Assembly (NCBI GenBank): GCA_016714815.1
Contig: JADKBZ010000008.1
Span: 1 to 64,000 of the forward strand
Direction: 5' to 3'
Length of the DNA: 64,000 nucleotides
Source of the DNA: Holophagales bacterium
GTDB lineage: Bacteria > Acidobacteriota > Thermoanaerobaculia > UBA5066
Positions 35,235 to 44,064 of this stretch are shown here, one piece after another. The notes under the pieces are model-generated. The model searched no databases and had not been told where the DNA came from. It saw only the letters and a list, made by a program, of their open reading frames with translations. The translations under genes and the position numbers were made by a program. Position 1 is the first letter of the stretch, and the number at the start of each line of letters is the position of its first letter.

Positions 35235-38200
35235 GTGCGCCGCCCACGCCCTCTCGTCGGCGCTCTCGGGATCGTGCGGACCGGGTCCATCGGCCTCCTC
35301 GTCGCGCTCTCCGCCGCTGCGCCCGCGGCGTCCGCCTTGCCCGCACGTGTCCGGCCCGCCGGGGTCGACCTCGTCGTGGCTCGGGACGGGAGCGGGGACT
35401 GCGCAACCATCCAGGCCGCCCTCGACGCCCTGCCCGCGATGGCCACCCGGACGCGCGTCGTCCTCGTCAGGAACGGGATCTACCGCGAGAAGCTCCTCGT
35501 CACGAAGAGCCGCGTCGCGATCGTCGGAGAGGACCGGGAGAAGACGCGGATCGAGTACGCCGTGCTGCGGCGCGAGTGGCGGAAGACGAATCCCGACGAC
35601 TGGGGCGCCGCCGTCGTCAACGTCGGCGACGACGTGACCGACCTCCTCCTCGCGAACCTGACGATCCGCAACGACTACGGCTCGCGCACCGGCGACCACG
35701 ACCACCAGTTCGCGATCCGCTCCGGGGGGAGCTCCACGCGGATCGTCCTCCTCCACGCGAACGTCCTCGCGGACGGGGGCGACACGGTGAGCCTCTGGAA
35801 CGCCTTCACCGGGATGACGTACCACGCGTCGTGCACGTTCGAAGGATGGGTCGACTTCGTCTGCCCGCGCGGGTCGAGCTACGTCACGAACAGCCGCTTC
35901 GTCGCGCACAACAAGACCGCCGCGATCTGGCACGACGGCAGCAAGGACCGCGACCACCGCTTCGTCGTCCGCTCCTCGCGCTTCGACGGCGACCCGGGCT
36001 TCCCGCTCGGCCGCAACAACCGCGACGGACAGTTCACCCTTCTCGACTGCGCGTTCTCGGCAGCGATGGCGGATCAGCCCATTTACCAGCCCTCCGCGCC
36101 CGAGTCGTATTCCTGGGAGCCGCGGGCCTTCTTTCACGGCTGCCGCGGAGACGACGGCGACTTTCCCTGGTTCCGAGACAACCTCCGCGACGCCGACTTC
36201 TCGCCGTCCCCGGCCGAGATCACGCCGGAGTGGACCTTCTGCGGACAGTGGGACCCCGAGGGGACGATGCCCCCGGTCCTCCCGTTCGCCTCGGTTCCGA
36301 GGCCGCGCGACGAGGCGAAGGACGTCCCGCTCTTCGGGTCCACCCTCCGATGGGTCGGGGCGCGCGGAGCAACGGCGCACGAGCTCTTCTTCGGCCCCGG
36401 GGACGACCTCCCCCGCGTGGCGCGGCTCGAACCAGGGACGACCAACTGGCCGACGGGTCCTCTCAGGGCCGGCACGCGCTACGCGTGGCGGGTCGACGCG
36501 ATCGGGCCCGACGGGCGGGTTCGCGACGAGACGTGGAGCTTCACGACCATGCCCCGCCCACTCCGGATCGCCCTCGCGGGGGACTCGACCGTCACCGAGC
36601 GACAGGGGTGGGGAACCGGTTTCGCCGCGCTCCTCCGGCCTGGAGCCGCCGTATCGAACCACGCGCGTGGCGGCCGGAGCACGAAGAGCTATGTCGAGGA
36701 GGGAAGCTGGCAGGAGGTCCTGTCTGGCCGACCCGACGTCGTCCTGATCCAGTTCGGACACAACGACGCTCCCGGCAAGGGGCCCGAGCGGGAGACGGAC
36801 GCCTTCACGACCTACCGCGAGAACCTGGCCCGGATGATTGACGAGGCGCGCGCCGTCGGGGCGCGTCCCGTCCTCCTGACGTCGCTCACCCGGCGCTACC
36901 TCGACGAGGCGGGATGCGTAAGGTCGGACCTCGGCTTCTACGCCGACGCCGCCCGCACCGTCGCGCTCGAGCGGCGCGTCCCGCTCCTCGACCTCCACCG
37001 TCTCTCCATCGAGGTGGTCGACACGATGAGCCCGGCGGAGGTCGCCGCGCTCGGCGTCCCGAAGGAAGACGGCACCCTCGACCGGACGCACCTCTCGCCC
37101 GCCGGGAGCGCTCTCTTCGGCGCTCTCGTCGCGGAGGAGCTCGGGCGCCTCGCCCCTGACCTCGCGCCGGCGTTCGACCTCTCCCGCGCCCCGGCGCCGG
37201 AGGCCGCACCGGCGGCCGCTTCGAGCGAGGGCGAGACTGCCGAGCCGAACGTCCGCTCCTCGGCCGTCCGCACCCTTGCCCCGCTCCTCGAGAAGCCGGC
37301 CGTCTGGTTCTCGTCGCCCGAGGCGGCCCTCGTGGGCGAGAACCTCCTTCTCTGGCAGAGAGCCAACGGAGGCTGGCCGAAGGACCTCGACATGGCCCTG
37401 GCTCTGGGTCCGGAGCAGAAGGCGACGCTCGTCCGCCGCAAGGACCGGACGGACACGACGATCGACAACGGCGCTACCCATTCGCAGATCCGCTTCCTCG
37501 CCCGCCTCTTCTCCACGGCGCGCGACGAGCGCTTCCGGGCCGGCGCCCTCCGCGGCCTCGAGTTCCTCCTCGCCGCGCAGTACCCGAACGGCGGCTGGCC
37601 CCAGTTCTTCCCGCTCCGGGGCGACTACTCCCATGACGTCACCTTCAACGACGGCGCGATGACGGGCGCCCTCGGAATCCTCCTCGACGTCTCGGAGGGA
37701 CGCGAGCCCTTCGGCTGGGTCGACCGGGACCTCCGCGAACGGAGCCGGAGAGCCGTCGGGAGAGGCGTCGAGGCGATCCTCGCCGCCCAGGTCGTCGTCG
37801 GCGAAAAGCGGACCGCCTGGGGCGCCCAGCACGACGCGGTGACGCTCGCGCCGAGCTCCGCCCGGACGTTCGAGCCCGTCGCCCTCGCGTCTTCCGAGAG
37901 CGTCGGGGTCGTCCGGTTCCTGATGAGCCTCCCCGCACCGTCTCGCGAGATCGTCGACGCCGTCGACTCCGCCGTCGCCTGGCTTCGCTCCGTGAGGATC
38001 GACGGCCTCCGGGTCGAGCGCCGGAAAGACCCGGCGCTCCCGGGCGGGATCGACACCGTCGCGACCCCGGACCCCTCCGCTCCTCCCGTCTGGGCCCGCT
38101 TCTACGAGATCGGGACGAACCGCCCGCTCTTCTCCGGAAGAGACGGCGTCGTGAAGTCGCGCCTCGCCGAGATCGAGCACGAGCGGCGGACCGGCTACGC

Positions 38201-38285
38201 CTGGTACGTCGATGCCCCGGCCTCTCTCCTCTCGAAGGACTACCCCGCCTGGAAGGCGAAGCACTCCACGGAGGTCCCACGATGA
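35235..38285 (+). CDS. Three-module pectinase: CE8 methylesterase, CE12-type acetylesterase, PL10 pectate lyase
   Basis: 1016 residues, secreted (hydrophobic signal at residues 17-35). Residues 42-335 are pectin methylesterase: DGSGDCATIQAALDALP, GGDTVSLW and GWVDFVCPRGSSYV with the catalytic Asp pair, LGRNN for the substrate Arg. A fibronectin-like stretch spans about 370-435. Residues 440-648 are an SGNH hydrolase of the rhamnogalacturonan acetylesterase type: GDSTVTERQGWG, HARGGRSTK, FGHND, DRTHLSPAG. Residues 675-1016 are PL10 pectate lyase: QRANGGWPKDLDM, TIDNGATHSQIRFLA, NGGWPQFFP, RFYEIGTNRPLFSGRDG, RRTGYAWY. The order demethylate, deacetylate, cleave matches what lyases need. GTG at 35235 follows GAGGAG. 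It overlaps the next gene by ATGA. Confidence 0.9.
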   Translation: MRRPRPLVGALGIVRTGSIGLLVALSAAAPAASALPARVRPAGVDLVVARDGSGDCATIQAALDALPAMATRTRVVLVRNGIYREKLLVTKSRVAIVGEDREKTRIEYAVLRREWRKTNPDDWGAAVVNVGDDVTDLLLANLTIRNDYGSRTGDHDHQFAIRSGGSSTRIVLLHANVLADGGDTVSLWNAFTGMTYHASCTFEGWVDFVCPRGSSYVTNSRFVAHNKTAAIWHDGSKDRDHRFVVRSSRFDGDPGFPLGRNNRDGQFTLLDCAFSAAMADQPIYQPSAPESYSWEPRAFFHGCRGDDGDFPWFRDNLRDADFSPSPAEITPEWTFCGQWDPEGTMPPVLPFASVPRPRDEAKDVPLFGSTLRWVGARGATAHELFFGPGDDLPRVARLEPGTTNWPTGPLRAGTRYAWRVDAIGPDGRVRDETWSFTTMPRPLRIALAGDSTVTERQGWGTGFAALLRPGAAVSNHARGGRSTKSYVEEGSWQEVLSGRPDVVLIQFGHNDAPGKGPERETDAFTTYRENLARMIDEARAVGARPVLLTSLTRRYLDEAGCVRSDLGFYADAARTVALERRVPLLDLHRLSIEVVDTMSPAEVAALGVPKEDGTLDRTHLSPAGSALFGALVAEELGRLAPDLAPAFDLSRAPAPEAAPAAASSEGETAEPNVRSSAVRTLAPLLEKPAVWFSSPEAALVGENLLLWQRANGGWPKDLDMALALGPEQKATLVRRKDRTDTTIDNGATHSQIRFLARLFSTARDERFRAGALRGLEFLLAAQYPNGGWPQFFPLRGDYSHDVTFNDGAMTGALGILLDVSEGREPFGWVDRDLRERSRRAVGRGVEAILAAQVVVGEKRTAWGAQHDAVTLAPSSARTFEPVALASSESVGVVRFLMSLPAPSREIVDAVDSAVAWLRSVRIDGLRVERRKDPALPGGIDTVATPDPSAPPVWARFYEIGTNRPLFSGRDGVVKSRLAEIEHERRTGYAWYVDAPASLLSKDYPAWKAKHSTEVPR

Positions 38286-39637
38286 CGGACGAAACCCGCA
38301 CCGCAGCCGGTTCCCCTTCCCGCCGCGAGTTCCTCTACGCCGCCGGCGCCGCCGCGGCCTCGGCCGCGCTCCCCTCTCGCCTCTCCGCCGAGCCTGCGCG
38401 ACGGACGCGCTACGCCGTCGTCGGCACCGGCCATCGCGGAAGCGGAATGTGGGGCGCCGAGGCGCTGAAGCGCCACGGCGACACGCTCGACCTCGTCGCC
38501 CTCTGCGACGTCAACCCGCAGCGCGCCGAGGCCGCGAACGCCCTGATGGGAACGAAGGCTCCCGTCTTCTCCGACCTCGACCGGATGCTCGACGCCGTGA
38601 AGGTCGACCGGATCGCGGTCTGTACGGTCGACTCGACCCACGCCGCGGTCATCGCGAGGGCCCTCGCCCGCGGCGTCGACGTCGTCACGGAGAAGCCGAT
38701 GGTCACGGGCCTCCCGCAGTGCCGAACGATCCTCGACGCGGAAAGGACGAACCGGCGAAAAGTCGCCATGGCCTTCAACTACCGCTACTCGCCCAAGCTC
38801 GAGAAGGTCTGGTCCCTGCTGCGCACCTCCGGCCTCGGGAAGGTCACGTCGATCGACTTCTCCTGGTACCTCGACGTCTTCCACGGAGCCGACTACTTCC
38901 GCCGCTGGCACCGCCTGAAGTCCCAGGGCGGGAGCCTCTGGCTCCACAAGGCCTCGCACCACTTCGACCTCGTGAACTGGTGGCTCGGCGCCGACCCGGT
39001 CGAGGTCTCGGCCGTTTCGAACCTCCGCCGGTACGGGAAGAACGGCACCGTGCGCCACTCCCACTGCCGGACCTGCCCGCACAAGGCGTCGTGCGAGTTC
39101 TACTTCGACATGACGGCGAACCCGCGGCTGATGTCCCTCTACGCGGGCCCGGCCGGAGCCGACGGCTACCACCGCGACGGCTGCGTCTTCCGCGAGGACT
39201 GCGACACCTGGGACACGATGCAGGCCGTCATCTCCTACTCGAACGGCACGACGATGAGCTATTCGCTGAACGCCTTCATGCCGTTCGAGGGGTTCCGCGT
39301 CGCCTTCAACTGCGAGAAGGGGCGCATCGAGGTCCGCGACTACGAGCGGCAGCCGTGGGACGTGCCGTACGAGACGGAGATCCTCGTCGCCCGCAACTTC
39401 GCGAAGGACGTGGAGCGGATCACCCTGCAGAAGCTCCCCGGCGGCCACTCGGGCGGCGATCCGCGCCTCCTCGACGCCCTCTTCGGCAGCGCGCCCGTCC
39501 CCGAACACCTCCGCGTCCCCGACTCCCGCGCCGGAGCGATGTCGTGCCTGACCGGCATCGCGGCGAGGACGAGCTCGGAGACCGGAAAGCCCGTGAAGAT
39601 CGCCGACCTCCTCACCGAGGCCGGGCTCGCGGGCTGA
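38282..39637 (+). CDS. Gfo/Idh/MocA-family oxidoreductase with Tat signal
   Basis: 451 residues. SRREFLYAAGAAAAS at residues 13-28 is a twin-arginine signal, so the folded, cofactor-loaded enzyme is exported. The Rossmann fold follows (YAVVGTGHRGSGMWG) with EKPMVTGLPQC, the conserved catalytic Lys region. HSHCRTCPHKASCEFYF is a Cys-rich loop that may bind metal. Such exported Gfo/Idh proteins act on sugars or glycosides by an NAD-dependent redox step; the precise substrate is unknown. ATGA overlap with the pectinase gene shows the two are coupled. Confidence 0.85.
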   Translation: MTDETRTAAGSPSRREFLYAAGAAAASAALPSRLSAEPARRTRYAVVGTGHRGSGMWGAEALKRHGDTLDLVALCDVNPQRAEAANALMGTKAPVFSDLDRMLDAVKVDRIAVCTVDSTHAAVIARALARGVDVVTEKPMVTGLPQCRTILDAERTNRRKVAMAFNYRYSPKLEKVWSLLRTSGLGKVTSIDFSWYLDVFHGADYFRRWHRLKSQGGSLWLHKASHHFDLVNWWLGADPVEVSAVSNLRRYGKNGTVRHSHCRTCPHKASCEFYFDMTANPRLMSLYAGPAGADGYHRDGCVFREDCDTWDTMQAVISYSNGTTMSYSLNAFMPFEGFRVAFNCEKGRIEVRDYERQPWDVPYETEILVARNFAKDVERITLQKLPGGHSGGDPRLLDALFGSAPVPEHLRVPDSRAGAMSCLTGIAARTSSETGKPVKIADLLTEAGLAG

Positions 39638-39657
39638 CCGCCCAAGCGGGGTCAGGT

Positions 39658-39813
39658 CTACCTTCTACACTCTGCTCCGAGGAGGAGGCCGCCGCGGTCG
39701 GAGAGTCCCGGGGAGCAGACGCGCACGGGTTTCGGTTCCTGCGCCCGGGCCGGGACCGCGGCCGTACAGAGGACGCCGAGGAGTGCGAGGACAGGGCCGG
39801 TCGTCGCGCGCAT
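39658..39813 (-). pseudogene. Possible remnant of a secreted-protein gene
   Basis: A 51-residue frame that begins with a good signal peptide (MRATTGPVLALLGVLCTAAVPARAQ region) and then ends after 26 residues. The upstream base context (GAAGATCCCTCG) is a poor ribosome site. It could be a tiny secreted peptide, a gene start left by a deletion, or chance. It fills most of the 264-bp gap between converging neighbours. Confidence 0.3.
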
Positions 39814-39901
39814 CGAGGGATCTTCATGGTTTGTCGCCCCGGACCTCCCGTCGCCTGGGACCGTTGCCGACTTGTCCGGCAAGAGGCAGGATGGAAGGGC
39901 C

Positions 39902-40846
39902 ATGAGCCGCTCGTTCCCGGCGATCGCCGTTCCGCTCCTCGCCGCGTCCCTCGTCATTTCTCTCGACGGCGCGGCCGCCCCTCCATCAGCCCCGTCCCGC
40001 GTGGAGAAGCGCCTCGAGCGACGGATCTCCTCGTTTCGCGGCGAGATGGGCCTCTATGCCCTGAACCTCGAGACGGGGAAGACGCTGGCCGTGAACGCCG
40101 ACGCGCGCTTCCCGGCGGCGAGCGTCATCAAGCTCGCCGTGATGGCCGAGGTCGAGAGGCGGATCGCCGAGGGAACGCTCGACTTCGGCGCGAGCGTCAC
40201 TCTCCGCGAGGCCGACAAGGTGGGAGAGGGGACGCCGCTCAACGCGCTCCACGCGGGCGTCGTCCTGACCGTTGCCGACCTCCTCCGCCTGATGATCGGC
40301 TGGTCCGACAACACCGCCACGAACCTCCTCCTCGGCCTCGTGGGAACGAGGAGCGTCAACGCTCTCCTCGACACCCACGGCCTCGGGAAGACGCGCCTCT
40401 ACCGGCCGACCTTCCGCGACGGGAAGGCCGACGTCCTTCCCGAGGAGGAGAGGGAGTACGGCCTCGGCTCCACCACCCCGCGCGAGGCGGCCGAGCTGAT
40501 GGCCCGGATCGCGGACGGACGGATCGGCGGAAAGGGCGCGGCGGAGGAGATGCTCGCGATCCTCGCGACGCAGCAGGACCGGGCGATGATCCCGCGCGGC
40601 CTCCCTCGAACGCGGGCAGCGATCCTCGTCGGGAACAAGACCGGGTGGGACGCCGAGAAGCGGCCCGACGCGCTCGGAGTCCGCGGGGAAGTCCGCGGAG
40701 ATGTCGCCTTCGTGAAGGGGCCGCGCGGGCGCTACGTCCTCGCCATCCTCGCTCGGCGGGTCGCGGACACGGAGCCGGGTCCCGACAACGAGGCGCTGCG
40801 CACCGGCGCCGACCTCTCGCGGATCGTCTGGGACGCGTTCCAGTAG
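39902..40846 (+). CDS. Class A beta-lactamase-like serine hydrolase
   Basis: 314 residues with a signal peptide (residues 1-26). The three serine-enzyme motifs are present: SVIK with the nucleophile Ser, SDN in WSDNTATN, and KTG in NKTGWD. The omega-loop region reads EEEREYGLGSTTP, without the usual ExxLN, so deacylation of beta-lactams may be poor; a cell-wall or esterase role is equally possible. ATG at 39902 follows GGAAGGG; an upstream TTG at 39872 is a weaker choice. It converges on the TPR membrane protein gene with a hairpin at the junction. Confidence 0.82.
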   Translation: MSRSFPAIAVPLLAASLVISLDGAAAPPSAPSRVEKRLERRISSFRGEMGLYALNLETGKTLAVNADARFPAASVIKLAVMAEVERRIAEGTLDFGASVTLREADKVGEGTPLNALHAGVVLTVADLLRLMIGWSDNTATNLLLGLVGTRSVNALLDTHGLGKTRLYRPTFRDGKADVLPEEEREYGLGSTTPREAAELMARIADGRIGGKGAAEEMLAILATQQDRAMIPRGLPRTRAAILVGNKTGWDAEKRPDALGVRGEVRGDVAFVKGPRGRYVLAILARRVADTEPGPDNEALRTGADLSRIVWDAFQ

Positions 40847-40865
40847 GTCCGCCGCCAGCGGACCT
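40845..40865. other. Hairpin at convergent gene ends
   Basis: AGGTCCGC, loop CGCCA, GCGGACCT directly at the stop codon of the beta-lactamase-like gene and 5 bp before the stop of the opposite gene. There is no T tract; it may protect or end both transcripts. Confidence 0.4.
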
Positions 40866-40869
40866 CCGC

Positions 40870-42651
40870 CTACGGCCCCGGCTCGACGAGGGGCCGGCCT
40901 TCCCGGCAGCGCGCGAGGTGCCCCTCGATCTGCGTCGCGAGCGGGGCGAGACCCCGTTCGCGAGCGAGCCCGAGGGCCGACTCGAAGTGCGCAGCCGCCT
41001 CGGCGGGGCGACCGGTCGCGACGAGGGCCAGTGCGAGGTTGTTCCGCGGCTCGAGGAGGTCGGGACGCTGTGCGATCGCCTTCTCGTAGTGACCGACGGC
41101 TTCGCCCGGCTTCCCCGTCACGAAGAGGGCGTTGCCGAGGTTCACGTGGGCGTCGGGGTAGGCGGGCCAGACCGCGAGCGCCCGCTCGTAGTAGCCGATC
41201 GCCTCCCCGGCCCGGCCGCGCCGCGCAAGGACGAAACCGGCGTTGTTGAGCGCGGCCTCGTACCCCGGGTTCAGGCGGAGCGCCTCGGAGAAGAGCCTCT
41301 CCGCCTCCCCGTCGTTTCCGCGCTCGAGAGCGAGGACACCGAGGTTGTTCCACGCGAGCCAGCAGGACGGGTTCCGCTCGACGGTCGCGCGCCAGAGTGT
41401 CTCTGCGTCGGCGTAGATCCGGGACTGGCGGGACGAGAGGAGGGCGAGAACGCCGCAGAGGAGAACGGCCGAGGCCGCGAGCGCCCGCCGGGGCGCTTCT
41501 CCCAGCCGGCCCGACCACGCGGCCGCGACGCCGCAGGCGAGGGCGATCGGACCGGCGCACGCGAGGTACTGGAAGTGGTCGGCGACGAACGAGAAGCGGA
41601 AGGGATAGATGTCGACGAAGCCGAGTGCCGGCAGGAGCGCCGCGCCGAAGAAGACGAGCGCGGCGAGCGGCCCGCGCCACCTCTCGCGCACGGCCCAGGC
41701 CGCCACGAAGAGGAGCGCCACGCCCGCCGGGAAGAGCCACGCCGTAGACGCGCCGCGGGAGATCTCCCAGCGTGGATAGAGGAAGACGAGGTCGGCCGGC
41801 CAGGCGAGCTTGCCGAGGTAGAACCAGAACGCCTTCCCCGCGAGGAGGACGCGCTCGGGAGGATCGAGGCCGAAGTGGACGGAGAGGCCGCCGATGACGA
41901 AGCGCTTCTCGACCCACGCCGTCAGGAGCCCGGCCGAGAGCCCGAGGAGGACGAACGGGACGAGCGGAAGGACGTCGCGCCTCGCCTCCAGCCGCCCGCG
42001 TCGCCACCAGAGCGCCGCCAGGAGCGCGACCGGCAGGACGGCGACGACCGTCTTGGCGAGGAGGCCGAGGACGAAGAGGCCGAGCGCGAGGGCGTACGCG
42101 CCCCTCCGGCGGCCCCGGTCGAAGCCCAGGTACGCGAGCGCGGCGCCGAAAAAGAGCGTGCCGGAGAGGGTGTTCTTCAGCTCGCTGAGCCACGCGACGG
42201 ACTCGACCTGGACGGGGTGGAGGGCGAAGACGGCGGCCGAGAGGAGCGCCCCGGGGACCTCGAGCCTCCGGAGACCGGCGTAGAGGAGGAGCGCCGCGAG
42301 GAGATGGAGGGCGATGCCGACGAGGTGAGAACCGAGTGTCTCGTCGCCCCAGAGGCGGCTCTGGAGCCAGAAGGCGGAATGCGTGAGCGGGTAGTACTGC
42401 TGGGTGGCGCCCGGCTCGAGCCAGATCCGCAGCAGTCCGCCGACCGTCCGGAGATGGGGACGCGTCACGTGCGCCGCGTCGTCCCAGAGGAGACCGCCGT
42501 GCCACGCCGGCCGGTAGGCGAGAAACGTCGCGACGACGAGGGCGGCGAACGGCAGCAGGCGAGGCCAGGAGGCCGCCTCGGCGGCGCGTTCGCCTGCCGG
42601 GGGAGCCGCCTTCCCCTTCCGGTCCGCTCGTTCGTGCCGTCGCGAAGCCAC
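40870..42651 (-). CDS. TMTC-like membrane protein with C-terminal TPR repeats
   Basis: 593 residues. About ten membrane helices (from residue 30 to 415) are followed by four to five tetratricopeptide repeats (residues 430-585; AWNNLGVLALERGNDGEAERLF, AALNNAGFVLARRG, AHVNLGNALFVTGKPGEAV). LWDDAAHV in the first loop and HPVQVESVAWLSELKNTLSG are hallmarks of the TMTC/DUF1736-like group, which are GT-C-fold protein O-mannosyltransferases in animals; bacterial members are little studied. The start lies 15 bp after the GH28 gene's stop on the same strand, so it may be the last gene of the receptor operon, but a role in pectin use is not apparent. Confidence 0.82.
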   Translation of the reverse strand: MASRRHERADRKGKAAPPAGERAAEAASWPRLLPFAALVVATFLAYRPAWHGGLLWDDAAHVTRPHLRTVGGLLRIWLEPGATQQYYPLTHSAFWLQSRLWGDETLGSHLVGIALHLLAALLLYAGLRRLEVPGALLSAAVFALHPVQVESVAWLSELKNTLSGTLFFGAALAYLGFDRGRRRGAYALALGLFVLGLLAKTVVAVLPVALLAALWWRRGRLEARRDVLPLVPFVLLGLSAGLLTAWVEKRFVIGGLSVHFGLDPPERVLLAGKAFWFYLGKLAWPADLVFLYPRWEISRGASTAWLFPAGVALLFVAAWAVRERWRGPLAALVFFGAALLPALGFVDIYPFRFSFVADHFQYLACAGPIALACGVAAAWSGRLGEAPRRALAASAVLLCGVLALLSSRQSRIYADAETLWRATVERNPSCWLAWNNLGVLALERGNDGEAERLFSEALRLNPGYEAALNNAGFVLARRGRAGEAIGYYERALAVWPAYPDAHVNLGNALFVTGKPGEAVGHYEKAIAQRPDLLEPRNNLALALVATGRPAEAAAHFESALGLARERGLAPLATQIEGHLARCREGRPLVEPGP

Positions 42652-42666
42652 GCCGGGGCGCTTCGT

Positions 42667-44064
42667 CTATCTGGCCGTTGCCGGCTTCTCCCTCGCCGGC
42701 ACGGGGAGGATCGTGACGTTCTCGAGGCCGACGTCGACCGTCCCCTCGATCCGGTTCCCTTTCGCGACCTCGCGGAAGACGCTGTCCTTCACCGAGAGGC
42801 CCCGGATCGGCGCCCCGCGGATCGCCCTGAGGAAGAGGGCGTAGGCCGCCTTGCCGACCGACATCCTCTCGACGCGGACGTTGCGCACGGTCGGCAGGAA
42901 CGAGCCGTTCGCCCCTTCCTCGTAGAGCATGTCGACGTCGATCGCGTTTCCGACCTCGCCGATCGTCACGTCCCTGACGAAGACGTTCTCGACGACCCCG
43001 CCGCGCATCGCGTTCGTCTTGATCCTCAGGCCCCTCTCGAGGTCGGGGCTCGACATCTCGCATTTCTCGACGAAGACGTCCCGCGCGCCGCCGCTGATCT
43101 CGCTCCCGATCGTCACCCCGCCGTGGCCGGCCTTCATCGTGCAGCGGCGGACGACGACGCGCTCGACCGGGGTCGCGAGGCGCCGGCCGTCGGCATTTCG
43201 CCCCGACTTCAGCGCGATGCAGTCGTCGCCGGTGTCGAAGAGCGAGTCCTCGATCAGGACGTCCGACGAGGACTCGGGGTCGCAGCCGTCGTTGTTCGGG
43301 CCGTGCGAGACGACCTTCACGTTCCGCACGGTGACGTTCTGCGAGAGGACCGGGTGGATCACCCAGAACGGGGCGTTCGTGATCGTCACGCCTTCGATCA
43401 GGACGTTCCGGCAGCGGTACGGCTCGACGAAGGGGGGCCGGAGCCGATTGCCCTCGCCGAAAACGCGTTCGGCGACGGGGACGCCCTCCTCGGCCATCCG
43501 GAACAGGCGGTCGCGGTCGGCCTTCTGGCCCTCGGGGCCCTTCCCCTTCCAGGGCCACCACGCCGTCTCGCTCGCGCCGCCGTCGAGCGTTCCCTCGCCG
43601 GTCACCGCGATCGACTCCTCGTCGAGCGCGTAGACGAGGGGCGAATAGCCCATGAGCTCCATCCCCTCCCAGCGGGTCAGGACGGGCGGCAGGTAGCGGG
43701 CCGGGTCGGTCACGAAGCGGACGACGGCCCCCTTCGCGAGGTGCAGGTTCACGCGGCTCCGCAGCCGGATCGGCCCGGTGAGGAACGTCCCCTCGGGAAC
43801 GACGACGCGGCCGCCCCCCGCCTTCACGCAGGCCTCGATCGCCTTGCGGATCGCGGCCGAGGCGTCGGTCTTTCCGTCTCCCTTCGCGCCGAACTTCGTC
43901 ACGACGAAGTCCTTCGCCGGGAACTCGGGCGGCACGATCCGGGAGAGGATCTCCGGCAGCCGCGTCCAGGGGTCGGCGGCGGGCGCCTCGGCCGCCCTTC
44001 CGAGGAGCGCGGGAAGGAGGAGGGCGAGGGCGGCCAGCGGCGCCGCCAGACGCGTCTTCCTCAC
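42667..44064 (-). CDS. GH28 polygalacturonase-like glycosidase
   Basis: 465 residues with a signal peptide (residues 1-25). A right-handed beta-helix with all GH28 motifs: NNDGCDPES (catalytic Asp), DTGDDCIALKSG (Asp pair), HGGVTIGSE (His) and RGLRIKT (substrate Arg and Lys). It hydrolyses alpha-1,4-galacturonan, as an exo-enzyme in many bacterial members. GTG at 44064 overlaps the kduI stop as GTGA, implying translational coupling in the receptor operon. Confidence 0.92.
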   Translation of the reverse strand: MRKTRLAAPLAALALLLPALLGRAAEAPAADPWTRLPEILSRIVPPEFPAKDFVVTKFGAKGDGKTDASAAIRKAIEACVKAGGGRVVVPEGTFLTGPIRLRSRVNLHLAKGAVVRFVTDPARYLPPVLTRWEGMELMGYSPLVYALDEESIAVTGEGTLDGGASETAWWPWKGKGPEGQKADRDRLFRMAEEGVPVAERVFGEGNRLRPPFVEPYRCRNVLIEGVTITNAPFWVIHPVLSQNVTVRNVKVVSHGPNNDGCDPESSSDVLIEDSLFDTGDDCIALKSGRNADGRRLATPVERVVVRRCTMKAGHGGVTIGSEISGGARDVFVEKCEMSSPDLERGLRIKTNAMRGGVVENVFVRDVTIGEVGNAIDVDMLYEEGANGSFLPTVRNVRVERMSVGKAAYALFLRAIRGAPIRGLSVKDSVFREVAKGNRIEGTVDVGLENVTILPVPAREKPATAR

